In this document: positions 35,318 through 47,679 of the stretch, piece after piece
How positions within the stretch are numbered: the first letter of the stretch is position 1
Layout: every line of letters begins with the position of its first letter
Source: Uranotaenia lowii
Taxonomy: Eukaryota; Arthropoda; Insecta; Diptera; Culicidae
NCBI RefSeq assembly: GCF_029784155.1
Contig: NC_073693.1
Location: forward strand, 352,551,117-352,615,116
Direction: 5' to 3'
Length of the DNA: 64,000 bases
Notes under the pieces: model-generated
Seen by the model: only the letters and a program-made list of their open reading frames with translations
What the model was told of the DNA's origin: nothing
The model's database searches: none
Program-made: the position numbers and the translations under genes

Positions 35318-37728
35318 CATTTTTGTCATTTTTGTCATTTTTGTCATTTTTGTCATTTTTGTCATTTTTGTCATTTTTGTCATTTTTGTCATTTTTGTCA
35401 TTTTTGTCATTTTTGTCATTTTTGTCATTTTTGTCATTTTTGTCATTTTTGTCATTTTTGTCATTTTTGTCATTTTTGTCATTTTTGTCATTTTTGTCAT
35501 TTTTGTCATTTTTGTCATTTTTGTCATTCTTGTCATTTTTGTCATTTTTGTCATTTTTGTCATTTTTGTCATTTTTGTCATTTTTGTCATTTTTGTCATT
35601 TTTGTCATTTTTGTCATTTTTGTCATTTTTGTCATTTTTGTCATTTTTGTCATTTTTGTCATTTTTGTCATTTTTGTCATTTTTGTCATTTTTGTCATTT
35701 TTGTCATTTTTGTCATTTTTGTCATTTTTGTCATTTTTGTCATTTTTGTCATTTTTGTCATTTTTGTCATTTTTGTCATTTTTGTCATTTTTGTCATTTT
35801 TGTCATTTTTGTCATTTTTGTCATTTTTGTCATTTTTGTCATTTTTGTCATTTTTGTCATTTTTGTCATTTTTGTCATTTTTGTCATTTTTGTCATTTTT
35901 GTCATTTTTGTCATTTTTGTCATTTTTGTCATTTTTGTCATTTTTGTCATTTTTGTCATTTTTGTCATTTTTGTCATTTTTGTCATTTTTGTCATTTTTG
36001 TCATTTTTGTCATTTTTGTCATTTTTGTCATTTTTCGTCATTTTTCTCATTTTTCTCATTTTTCTCATTTTTCTCATTTTTGTCATTTTTGTCATTTTTG
36101 TCATTTTTGTCATTTTTGTCATTTTTGTCATTTTTGTCATTTTTGTCATTTTTGTCATTTTTGTCATTTTTGTCATTTTTGTCATTTTTGTCATTTTTGT
36201 CATTTTTGTCATTTTTGTCATTTTTGTCATTTTTGTCATTTTTGTCATTTTTGTCATTTTTGTCATTTTTGTCATTTTTGTCATTTTTGTCATTTTTGTC
36301 ATTTTTGTCATTTTTGTCATTTTTGTCATTTTTGTCATTTTTGTCATTTTTGTCATTTTTGTCATTTTTGTCATTTTTGTCATTTTTGTCATTTTTGTCA
36401 TTTTTGTCATTTTTGTCATTTTTGTCATTTTTGTCATTTTTGTCATTTTTGTCATTTTTGTCATTTTTGTCATTTTTGTCATTTTTGTCATTTTTGTCAT
36501 TTTTGTCATTTTTGTCATTTTTGTCATTTTTGTCATTTTTGTCATTTTTGTCATTTTTGTCATTTTTGTCATTTTTGTCATTTTTGTCATTTTTGTCATT
36601 TTTGTCATTTTTGTCATTTTTGTCATTTTTGTCATTTTTGTCATTTTTGTCATTTTTGTCATTTTTGTCATTTTTGTCATTTTTGTCATTTTTGTCATTT
36701 TTGTCATTTTTGTCATTTTTGTCATTTTTGTCATTTTTGTCATTTTTGTCATTTTTGTCATTTTTGTCATTTTTGTCATTTTTGTCATTTTTGTCATTTT
36801 TGTCATTTTTGTCATTTTTGTCATTTTTGTCATTTTTGTCATTTTTGTCATTTTTGTCATTTTTGTCATTTTTGTCATTTTTGTCATTTTTGTCATTTTT
36901 GTCATTTTTGTCATTTTTGTCATTTTTGTCATTTTTGTCATTTTTGTCATTTTTGTCATTTTTGTCATTTTTGTCATTTTTGTCATTTTTGTCATTTTTG
37001 TCATTTTTGTCATTTTTGTCATTTTTGTCATTTTTGTCATTTTTGTCATTTTTGTCATTTTTGTCATTTTTGTCATTTTTGTCATTTTTGTCATTTTTGT
37101 CATTTTTGTCATTTTTGTCATTTTTGTCATTTTTGTCATTTTTGTCATTTTTGTCATTTTTGTCATTTTTGTCATTTTTGTCATTTTTGTCATTTTTGTC
37201 ATTTTTGTCATTTTTGTCATTTTTGTCATTTTTGTCATTTTTGTCATTTTTGTCATTTTTGTCATTTTTGTCATTTTTGTCATTTTTGTCATTTTTGTCA
37301 TTTTTGTCATTTTTGTCATTTTTGTCATTTTTGTCATTTTTGTCATTTTTGTCATTTTTGTCATTTTTGTCATTTTTGTCATTTTTGTCATTTTTGTCAT
37401 TTTTGTCATTTTTGTCATTTTTGTCATTTTTGTCATTTTTGTCATTTTTGTCATTTTTGTCATTTTTGTCATTTTTGTCATTTTTGTCATTTTTGTCATT
37501 TTTGTCATTTTTGTCATTTTTGTCATTTTTGTCATTTTTTGTCATTTTTGTCATTTTTGTCATTTTTGTCATTTTTGTCATTTTTGTCATTTTTGTCATT
37601 TTTGTCATTTTTGTCATTTTTGTCATTTTTGTCATTTTTGTCATTTTTGTCATTTTTGTCATTTTTGTCATTTTTGTCGTTTTTGTCATTTTTGTCATTT
37701 TTGTCATTTTTGTCATTTTTGTCATTTT
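35318..37728. repeat. 9-bp satellite (TCATTTTTG)n up to the assembly gap
   Basis: About 268 units, continuous with the 11-bp array on its left. Changes are rare: C for T at about 35528, a cluster of CTCATTTTT units at 36035-36075, one extra T at about 37539 and a G at 37679. From about 36076 to 37530 the units are identical. On the minus strand the unit is TGACAAAAA. Five of six frames are open, which yields false proteins such as repeated MTK or FVI. Confidence 0.97.
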
Positions 37729-38228
37729 NNNNNNNNNNNNNNNNNNNNNNNNNNNNNNNNNNNNNNNNNNNNNNNNNNNNNNNNNNNNNNNNNNNNNNNN
37801 NNNNNNNNNNNNNNNNNNNNNNNNNNNNNNNNNNNNNNNNNNNNNNNNNNNNNNNNNNNNNNNNNNNNNNNNNNNNNNNNNNNNNNNNNNNNNNNNNNNN
37901 NNNNNNNNNNNNNNNNNNNNNNNNNNNNNNNNNNNNNNNNNNNNNNNNNNNNNNNNNNNNNNNNNNNNNNNNNNNNNNNNNNNNNNNNNNNNNNNNNNNN
38001 NNNNNNNNNNNNNNNNNNNNNNNNNNNNNNNNNNNNNNNNNNNNNNNNNNNNNNNNNNNNNNNNNNNNNNNNNNNNNNNNNNNNNNNNNNNNNNNNNNNN
38101 NNNNNNNNNNNNNNNNNNNNNNNNNNNNNNNNNNNNNNNNNNNNNNNNNNNNNNNNNNNNNNNNNNNNNNNNNNNNNNNNNNNNNNNNNNNNNNNNNNNN
38201 NNNNNNNNNNNNNNNNNNNNNNNNNNNN
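37729..38228. other. Assembly gap, exactly 500 N
   Basis: A run of exactly 500 N sits between the (TCATTTTTG)n array and unique sequence. A round number usually denotes a gap of unknown size. The true length of the array, and whether the two flanks are really adjacent, is not known. Confidence 0.98.
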
Positions 38229-38514
38229 AAAAATGGTGTTGGTAGTTTCAAATTCCTGCAACACTTTCTGTCGACTTTCGTTGCGTCAACAGTTTTGGGT
38301 TGCACCACTCAAAAAAGCTCTTAAGGATTCGAGTGCGGAACAAACTCAAAGCAATTTTAGTTGAAAAATTGTGAGGCACAAAAAAAGCAAAATAAAAACA
38401 GACTGCATTTCCCTGGAAACGAGTGTATCGTTGAATTGTTATTACAGTACTTAATCTGAAACTTTCAAAGCTGGCTTTATCAGAAGAAAAAAAAATTCCA
38501 AATGCCTTGAGCCA
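38229..38514. other. Short unique segment between gap and next array
   Basis: About 285 bp without tandem repeats or a convincing open frame. It contains GTTGCGTCAACAGTTTTGGG and ends in an A-rich tract just before the next satellite block. Confidence 0.7.
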
Positions 38515-41500
38515 GACAATTTTGACAATTTTGACAATTTTGACAATTTTGACAATTTTGACAATTTTGACAATTTTGACAATTTTGACAATTTTGACAA
38601 TTTTGACAATTTTGACAATTTTGACAATTTTGACAATTTTGACAATTTTGACAATTTTGACAATTTTGACAATTTTGACAATTTTGACAATTTTGACAAT
38701 TTTGACAATTTTGACAATTTTGACAATTTTGACAATTTTGACAATTTTGACAATTTTGACAATTTTGACAATTTTGACAATTTTGACAATTTTGACAATT
38801 TTGACAATTTTGACAATTTTGACAATTTTGACAATTTTGACAATTTTGACAATTTTGACAATTTTGACAATTTTGACAATTTTGACAATTTTGACAATTT
38901 TGACAATTTTGACAATTTTGACAATTTTGACAATTTTGACAATTTTGACAATTTTGACAATTTTGACAATTTTGACAATTTTGACAATTTTGACAATTTT
39001 GACAATTTTGACAATTTTGACAATTTTGACAATTTTGACAATTTTGACAATTTTGACAATTTTGACAATTTTGACAATTTTGACAATTTTGACAATTTTG
39101 ACAATTTTGACAATTTTGACAATTTTGACAATTTTGACAATTTTGACAATTTTGACAATTTTGACAATTTTGACAATTTTGACAATTTTGACAATTTTGA
39201 CAATTTTGACAATTTTGACAATTTTGACAATTTTGACAATTTTGACAATTTTGACAATTTTGACAATTTTGACAATTTTGACAATTTTGACAATTTTGAC
39301 AATTTTGACAATTTTGACAATTTTGACAATTTTGACAATTTTGACAATTTTGACAATTTTGACAATTTTGACAATTTTGACAATTTTGACAATTTTGACA
39401 ATTTTGACAATTTTGACAATTTTGACAATTTTGACAATTTTGACAATTTTGACAATTTTGACAATTTTGACAATTTTGACAATTTTGACAATTTTGACAA
39501 TTTTGACAATTTTGACAATTTTGACAATTTTGACAATTTTGACAATTTTGACAATTTTGACAATTTTGACAATTTTGACAATTTTGACAATTTTGACAAT
39601 TTTGACAATTTTGACAATTTTGACAATTTTGACAATTTTGACAATTTTGACAATTTTGACAATTTTGACAATTTTGACAATTTTGACAATTTTGACAATT
39701 TTGACAATTTTGACAATTTTGACAATTTTGACAATTTTGACAATTTTGACAATTTTGACAATTTTGACAATTTTGACAATTTTGACAATTTTGACAATTT
39801 TGACAATTTTGACAATTTTGACAATTTTGACAATTTTGACAATTTTGACAATTTTGACAATTTTGACAATTTTGACAATTTTGACAATTTTGACAATTTT
39901 GACAATTTTGACAATTTTGACAATTTTGACAATTTTGACAATTTTGACAATTTTGACAATTTTGACAATTTTGACAATTTTGACAATTTTGACAATTTTG
40001 ACAATTTTGACAATTTTGACAATTTTGACAATTTTGACAATTTTGACAATTTTGACAATTTTGACAATTTTGACAATTTTGACAATTTTGACAATTTTGA
40101 CAATTTTGACAATTTTGACAATTTTGACAATTTTGACAATTTTGACAATTTTGACAATTTTGACAATTTTGACAATTTTGACAATTTTGACAATTTTGAC
40201 AATTTTGACAATTTTGACAATTTTGACAATTTTGACAATTTTGACAATTTTGACAATTTTGACAATTTTGACAATTTTGACAATTTTGACAATTTTGACA
40301 ATTTTGACAATTTTGACAATTTTGACAATTTTGACAATTTTGACAATTTTGACAATTTTGACAATTTTGACAATTTTGACAATTTTGACAATTTTGACAA
40401 TTTTGACAATTTTGACAATTTTGACAATTTTGACAATTTTGACAATTTTGACAATTTTGACAATTTTGACAATTTTGACAATTTTGACAATTTTGACAAT
40501 TTTGACAATTTTGACAATTTTGACAATTTTGACAATTTTGACAATTTTGACAATTTTGACAATTTTGACAATTTTGACAATTTTGACAATTTTGACAATT
40601 TTGACAATTTTGACAATTTTGACAATTTTGACAATTTTGACAATTTTGACAATTTTGACAATTTTGACAATTTTGACAATTTTGACAATTTTGACAATTT
40701 TGACAATTTTGACAATTTTGACAATTTTGACAATTTTGACAATTTTGACAATTTTGACAATTTTGACAATTTTGACAATTTTGACAATTTTGACAATTTT
40801 GACAATTTTGACAATTTTGACAATTTTGACAATTTTGACAATTTTGACAATTTTGACAATTTTGACAATTTTGACAATTTTGACAATTTTGACAATTTTG
40901 ACAATTTTGACAATTTTGACAATTTTGACAATTTTGACAATTTTGACAATTTTGACAATTTTGACAATTTTGACAATTTTGACAATTTTGACAATTTTGA
41001 CAATTTTGACAATTTTGACAATTTTGACAATTTTGACAATTTTGACAATTTTGACAATTTTGACAATTTTGACAATTTTGACAATTTTGACAATTTTGAC
41101 AATTTTGACAATTTTGACAATTTTGACCATTTTGACAATTTTGACAATTTTGACAATTTTGACAATTTTGACAATTTTGACAATTTTGACAATTTTGACA
41201 ATTTTGACAATTTTGACAATTTTGACAATTTTGACAATTTTGACAATTTTGACAATTTTGACAATTTTGACAATTTTGACAATTTTGACAATTTTGACAA
41301 TTTTGACAATTTTGACAATTTTGACAATTTTGACAATTTTGACAATTTTGACAATTTTGACAATTTTGACAATTTTGACAATTTTGACAATTTTGACCAT
41401 TTTGACAATTTTGACAATTTTGACAATTTTGACAATTTTGACAATTTTGACAATTTTGACAATTTTGACAATTTTGACAATTTTGACAATTTTGACAATT

Positions 41501-42141
41501 TTGACAATTTTGACAATTTTGACAATTTTGACAATTTTGACAATTTTGACAATTTTGACAATTTTGACAATTTTGACAATTTTGACAATTTTGACAATTT
41601 TGACAATTTTGACAATTTTGACAATTTTGACAATTTTGACAATTTTGACAATTTTGACAATTTTGACAATTTTGACAATTTTGACAATTTTGACAATTTT
41701 GACAATTTTGACAATTTTGACAATTTTGACAATTTTGACAATTTTGACAATTTTGACAATTTTGACAATTTTGACAATTTTGACAATTTTGACAATTTTG
41801 ACAATTTTGACAATTTTGACAATTTTGACAATTTTGACAATTTTGACAAATTTGACAATTTTGACAATTTTGACAATTTTGACAATTTTGACAATTTTGA
41901 CAATTTTGACAATTTTGACAATTTTGACAATTTTGACAATTTTGACAATTTTGACAATTTTGACAATTTTGACAATTTTGACAATTTTGACAATTTTGAC
42001 AATTTTGACAATTTTGACAATTTTGACAATTGTGACAATTTTGACAATTTTGACAATTTTGACAATTTTGACAATTTTGACAATTTTGACAATTTTGATA
42101 ATTTTGACAATTTTGACAATTTTGACAATTTTGACAATTTT
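38515..42141. repeat. 9-bp satellite (TTTTGACAA)n, about 400 units
   Basis: About 3.6 kb of the 9-bp unit. From 38515 to about 41126 there is no departure from the unit, roughly 290 identical copies in a row. The few variants all lie to the right: GACCAT at about 41127 and 41397, GACAAATTT at about 41849, AATTGTGAC at about 42031 and GATAATT at about 42099. Frames of over 1,000 codons (LTI on plus; KIV and LSK on minus) are repeat artefacts; the sixth frame is closed by TGA in every unit. Confidence 0.97.
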
Positions 42142-42222
42142 CAGTTTAGTTTCAGTTTCAGTTCAATTTCAGTTCAGTTTCAGTTGAGTTTGGGTTCAGT
42201 TTCAGTTCAGTTTCAGTTAAGT
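42142..42222. repeat. Short (CAGTTT/CAGTT) repeat bordering the 9-bp array
   Basis: About 80 bp of alternating TTCAGTTTCAGTTCAG-type words directly after the last TTTTGACAA unit. The reverse complement of the same kind of sequence (CTGAACTGAAACTGAACC) borders the 9-bp block at 52558, on the opposite side relative to unit orientation. Confidence 0.8.
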
Positions 42223-43900
42223 TACATAATTTTCAGTATTTTTGGCTAAATAAATCTCTCATTCTTTAAATAAACGTACAATTATTTGAAACTTCTACTA
42301 AAATCAGCAGGTTCGGTAATTTTCGTATGTGAAATTTTTTTTTAGTTAAGTATTTGTTGAAGTTTGAGTTAGAAAAATCGAGAAAAATAGCCATTAGCTA
42401 TAAATAACGGGAAAAAAACTCTAAAAAAAAAACCTTAAACACTTTTTAGTTGGTTCTGTAATTTCAGAACGATATCACTTCAACTCCATTACCGCAACTA
42501 TTACCGAGTTAAGAGATGGGAAAAATAGCTGGAAAATGTGGTGTGTCTACACACTCTCATGATTCAGAAAGCAAACCACACAAACTGGCAAACATACATA
42601 CACACACAGCTCCATACTTTTGAGCATCGGAGAAAGGATGATGTCTGTTCAACAAAGGAAAAAAAAACAGTCGTTTTCAGCACTCCAGCCAGGGAAAGCA
42701 CTTTGCGTGAGGATGTGCAGAAAAATGAAAAACCTCCCCTTTCCTTTTTTACAAAAAAAAAACACACAGACAGACAAACATACACACACATCACTTCAGA
42801 TTCGGTGCTTCATTAGTGGAAAATGAGCGTTTTTAAGGGCGGATTTTTTTTTCTGTTCTTCTTTGTTGTCCGGGGTTAATTTAATTCCTTTCTGTTCACC
42901 CATAAGCCGTTGCTTCAAATTGTTGCCCCGAAGTTGTGGGGGAGTGGATGAGGGTGTTGTGTTTAAAATTGTGAATTATTACGCGAACAACGATGAATAC
43001 ATCACTGCGCTCAGATGGCAAAACCAACAACCTCAAGCACTGCAGCACCGGAATGGTTTCAATTAGCAGTGCCATGGAACACATTTGGTTTGGGCCACCG
43101 AATTTGGTTGGAAAATAATTAAACTGGCACGAAATGAAGCTCTATAATTTAAAAAGAATTAGCTATACAATTAAAATCCAGTCAAGCATTCAATCCGATG
43201 CACTTAAGCTACTTGAAAGCTTCATTATGCAACACACCAAACATCAGATTCAATTATAGCTCGTAAGAAAATGCTTTCAAGAGATGGCCAATCCCCCTAT
43301 TCTCAACCGGAGCTCGAACGTTAATCCTCCAGAATCGATACCTACCAGAATATATTGACCGGATCCAGTTGGAGCTTCCGTTCGTCGATTGTTAATATGC
43401 CAGTCACAATTCAAGCGAAGCACCAGTAGCAATCTGCTTGCTTTCATTGGAGCATTGCAGGGTAGTCTATTCTTGGCAATCGAACAGTAAAACCTCTTAT
43501 TTATGATGCAAGATGCAACAACATCTCTTCGTCTTAGCAACTGCACAGAAAATGCAAGCGCTTTCCTCCGATCGATAAGGATCGGGATGGCTGGATGCTA
43601 GATTTGCCCTACAGCGAGTAAGCATTATCCCGTTTGCAACTTTGCCATTAGTTCTAGTAGCTTGTAACGTTCAAATTTGCGTTTCGATTCCTTCTCGACA
43701 ACGGGCAAAATGTTGATTCTGGAAATTGATTGATGCCATTGGTTGTTTCGAATGGCAGGTTGTTGTTTTTCGGGGTGGCTCGTAACTTTGAGAAAACGAG
43801 ATTACGGGGCCAGTTCCAAGTCAATTGGCTCAGGATGTTCATTGCACAGCTATAAGCTTACTTTCTACAATATTAGGTATCCGTATCGGATCTATGAAAA
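42223..43900. other. Gene-free stretch with a GC-richer centre
   Basis: Open frames up to 92 codons overlap each other on both strands around 42540-42830 and 43277-43546 and contain no recognisable motif. A short CA-rich run occurs at about 42590 and another at about 42770. No transposon ends seen. Confidence 0.45.
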
Positions 43901-45180
43901 CCTCATCCACTCTGGAGAGTCCATCTAGGCAGTAATGGAAGTTTGAAATTTTGAATCTTGATTTAAGTGTCAGTTTAAGACCCCTCGCAAAAAATAAGCT
44001 TATTTCTTTTGTTTTTTTGACGGATATGAACAACATATTTGGATTAAGAAAATCTCAAAACGTTACTCAAATAAAGTTTTCAGACAATATCCAGTTACTT
44101 AATTTTTATGTTATTTACAACTAAAGAAAAAAAATTAAAAAACATAAAAACAGGCTGAATTCAGGAACTTTAATGTGCATATATGGTTTTAAGAGTTTTT
44201 GTTGAATCATGACCACAAACAGTAAAAAGTAAGATTTTTTTTTAATTTGAATTTAAAAATTAGAATCAATGGCTCATAGCGCTCAAAGTTTAGATTTTAT
44301 GGCCCTCAAAAATGTTTTCTCGAAAATCAAAACGTCTGAACGTGACAACAAGCGGAAGATGACTCTATCCCTCTTTAACGAGCAATTTCCTTACAAAATA
44401 CAAAGAAATCCAGGTCATATGAATATTTAAATGAAGATTTAGCAAACATCAATCAAAAAAATTACAAATTTTATTTCTACAAAAAGTGGCTCCAGAGACT
44501 GGTCAAATATGCTATGGCTGATAAGTTTTAAAATTCATTTTCAAAACAATGTTTTCTGTATAATTTAAAAAAAAAAATATAGTTAATTTGACGTGGTTCA
44601 AGAGACTTAACCTCATTCACTCCGGAAAGTCCATCTAGTTAGAAGTCTTGTATTTTTTTCCAGGCGATTTAAACAAAAACTCAACGAGTTCATAAATTTT
44701 TTTTATTGAGTTCTAAGAGTCACAGCTTAACGCACAAAAAAACTCATAATTTAATTCAATATGTTACACAAATCTAGCTAATTCTTTTTTATGTTGTTCA
44801 AAGACTAAGAAATAAAAATTAAAAATGCATGCTTTAAAAGGTCATAGTTCATTTATAGAATTCTTAAAAAAAAATCACTTAAAGCTGAACGTAGAAGCTT
44901 TTATGTCTACAAAGGTTTTTAAGAGTTTTCGATAAATCATGACCACAAAAAGAAAAAAAACTAAAACATTTTTTTTTAAACTGGAGTGGAATCGATTGAA
45001 CAAATTTTGTCAAATCAAGTCGACAAAATTTGTCATATCGATTTTTTTCACCTAGCATCTGAAATTTTTGAGTATATTTTCGCAAGTTAAAGTTTTTTTC
45101 AAATAATGACAAAAATGACAATTCCAAATCAGCTTCTACGTTATACTGATGACGATGCAAACTTTTTAAATTTTCCTCCA
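43901..45180 (+). repeat. Tandem duplication of a roughly 710-bp unit
   Basis: CCTCATCCACTCTGGAGAGT with CCATCTA at 43901 recurs as CCTCATTCACTCCGGAAAGT with CCATCTA at 44611. Further along, TTAAGAGTTTTTGTTGAATC with ATGACCACAAA (about 44192) recurs as TTAAGAGTTTTCGATAAATC with ATGACCACAAA (about 44921). The copies are diverged, so the duplication is old. The first unit contains a segment (44335-44615) that is also related to 50450-50790. No coding frame. Confidence 0.6.
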
Positions 45181-45349
45181 GCCGATAGATGACTAGAGCT
45201 ATGAGAATTTAAAATGGTATAAAAATGTATTTATACTTCAAATCAATTTTTTTTTTTAAGTTTAAATTTTGCTTGTTTCAGGCAACTCTTAATTGCATGA
45301 CTTTTTTTTCAATGGTTTTTGCAGCTCTCGGTGCAGTAAAATGAACTTT

Positions 45350-46240
45350 TAAAGTCAAATAACTCAACAATTGAGAAATCGAGAAAATCGGAAAATTCGA
45401 GAGAATTGAGAAAATTGAAAGAATTGAGAACATTGAGAAATCGGATATGTCGAGAAAATCGAAAAAAATCAAGAAATTAGAGAAAATTGAGAGAATTTAG
45501 AAAATAAATAAAATCGAGAAAACCGAGAAAGTTGGGAGAATCGCGAATATCTTAAAAAGCGTGAAAATCTATGAAATCGATAAAATCTATCAAATCGATA
45601 AAACGATAAAATCGATAAATCGATAAAATCGATAAAATCGATAAAATCGATTAAATTGATAAAATCGATAAAATCGATAAATTGGATAAAATCGATGAAA
45701 TCGATAAAATCTCTAAAATCAACAAAATCGACATTATCGAAACAATCGATAAAATCGATAAAATCTATAAAATCGATAAAATAGATTAAATCGATAAAAT
45801 CGATCAAATTGATAAAATCGATAGAATCGATAAAATCGATAAAATAGCTAAAATGGATACAAAAGCTAAAATCGATAAAATCGAAAAAATCTCTAAAATC
45901 TATAAAATCGCTAAAATCGATAAAATCGCTTAAATCGATAAAATCGATAAAATCGATAAAATCGATAAAATCGATAAAATCGATAAAATCGATAAAATCG
46001 ATAAAATAGATAAAATCACTAAAATCTATAAAATCGATTAAATCGATAAAATCGAGAAAATCGATAAAATCGATAAAAACGAAATAGCCTAGAAAATCGA
46101 AAAAATCCAGGAATTCGAGGTAATCTAGAAAATTGAGAAAATCTAGAAAATCAAGGAATCCGAAAAAATCGAGAAAATCAAGAAAGTCGAAAGAATCGAC
46201 AAAATCGAGAAAATTGAAATAGTCGAGAAAATTGGGAAAT
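45350..46240. repeat. Degenerate 9-bp minisatellite (ATAAAATCG)n
   Basis: A core of GATAAAATC units at about 45548-46080 is flanked by more diverged GAGAAAATC or GAGAAAATTG units. The period is 9 bp but the unit is unrelated to the TGACAA satellites. The 293-codon minus-strand frame of repeated FID/FSR is a repeat artefact. Confidence 0.9.
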
Positions 46241-46848
46241 TTGAGAAGAAAATAATAGGAGAAAGAAATTGAACGAACAAAAATTGAAAAAGGAAAACAT
46301 AAAAAAGGAACTGTACAAAAAAGAAGAAAAGAAATGAAGAAAAACAACAAAAATGGCCACGGAACTGAAAAAACGATTAAAAAGAAAAATAAAAAATTTG
46401 AGTATCTTTTTCAAACAATGAAAATAGAAAAATAGAAAAACGAATGAAATAAAAATAAAAAAACTGGAAAAAGTTTGTTGTATGAGTTGTATGTATAACG
46501 TTATTTCTTGAATCTTTTACCCAGAAATTCCCGATCAAAGGAAAAAATTCGGTTGTTCTCGAATCCCGGGAAAAAAAATTCTCGATCTTGATAATTCTAG
46601 AAGAAATCTGATTTATAGGGTTTCATCGAAAGATAGCATTACATATTACCCAAAGAAAAACACGATATTTTATCGATAAAAAATATAAAATAGCTAAAAA
46701 AAGATCTTTTGGATCGAAATGAGCAAATGAGAGTTATTTTCGCCGGATCTGTAGAACTTTTTCATATAAATGTATGAGGTATCAGGTAAGAAGATATGAT
46801 CAAACAATTCAAAATGCGGTAAACTCATCATAAATATTATGTAGATTA
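46241..46848. other. A-rich DNA, no gene seen
   Basis: Strongly purine-rich to about 46480, then mixed AT-rich sequence. No open frame or repeat worth calling. Confidence 0.5.
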
Positions 46849-47456
46849 GGATGGCAATGGATGCCCTCACGAAAAGAGTGACCAAAGGAAATTGGAAAAA
46901 TCGAAATTTTATTTTCAAGGACTTGAAAATGCATAAAACGTCTGAATCTGATGTTGTGTTGAAAAAAAAATGGTGAAAAATCGACCTAAATTTTTTTTTA
47001 AATCTCTAAATCCTCAAAGAAAATCCGGAAAATCGAAATTTCAATCTTTATGGCAGACTTAGATATAAATGAAACGTCGAGATCTGGGTTTATCTCGTAA
47101 AAACATGTTGGCCAATTTTTAAAACTTTCTCACAGAAAATCGATTTCCTTGATGATTTTCAAAATTTACGAGTCGATTTTTGACTAAATTTTTTTAAAGA
47201 TAACACCAGATTTCGATGTTTTATGCATTTACAAGTCATTTGGCATCTAAATTCAAATTTCGATTTTTACAATTTTTTTTGGTCCCCCATTTGTTGATTT
47301 TTGAGGGTCGAAAAAACGAAAGTGTTAGCGCTTTGAGGCACCCCTAAATTGAGTCCGATTGAGCTGAAAACTTGCAAAGGTCGGTTTTCGGGGCCAATCT
47401 TCAAAATGCAGATGGTCGGTTTTCGAAATTCTTCATGATCCAATTGGCGACCACCC
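46849..47456. mobile_element. About 608-bp TA-flanked inverted-repeat element
   Basis: The left end GGATGGCAATGG and the right end, on the minus strand GGGTGGTCGCCAATTGG, share GGRTGG...CCAAT and both abut TA (46847-46848 and 47457-47458). Inside, 46895-46955 and 47200-47275 are inverted copies (CTTGAAAATGCATAAAACGT against TGTTTTATGCATTTACAAG). No coding frame. It fits a MITE or fold-back element. Confidence 0.5.
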
Positions 47457-47679
47457 TAATATAGGTATTAGTAAATAATATGAATCTTATTGTGTCCGAG
47501 AAATATAAAATGTTTTTAGGCTAAACAGGCTTTGAAATATTTTCCCAGAGAATCGCCGGTCGGGTTTTCTGATTCCGGGGAATAGAAATATGTAGGGAAA
47601 TTGGACCCTTTCAGTATTATCAGCCTGACGGAAATGCTTAATACTCATCGATGTTTGAGTTTTTTTTTGGTTCAATGTA

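Noticed and set aside
34649..38364. Open frames of over 1,000 codons across the TCATTTTTG arrays and the N run
   Set aside because: They are translations of 9- and 11-bp repeats in several frames at once, and partly of unknown bases. There is no unique coding sequence.
34322..42141. CRISPR array
   Set aside because: Units are contiguous without spacers and the context is eukaryotic.
38515..42141. TTGAC/TGACA words in the arrays as transcription-factor sites (W-box or TALE-homeodomain type)
   Set aside because: Short words recur in any such satellite by construction. Nothing in the sequence shows binding.
38248..42187. Open frames of 1,050-1,228 codons of LTI, KIV and LSK repeats
   Set aside because: A 9-bp unit is closed in only one of six frames, so endless frames are expected from the satellite alone.
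45469..46350. 293-codon frame of FID/FSR repeats
   Set aside because: Product of the (ATAAAATCG) minisatellite.
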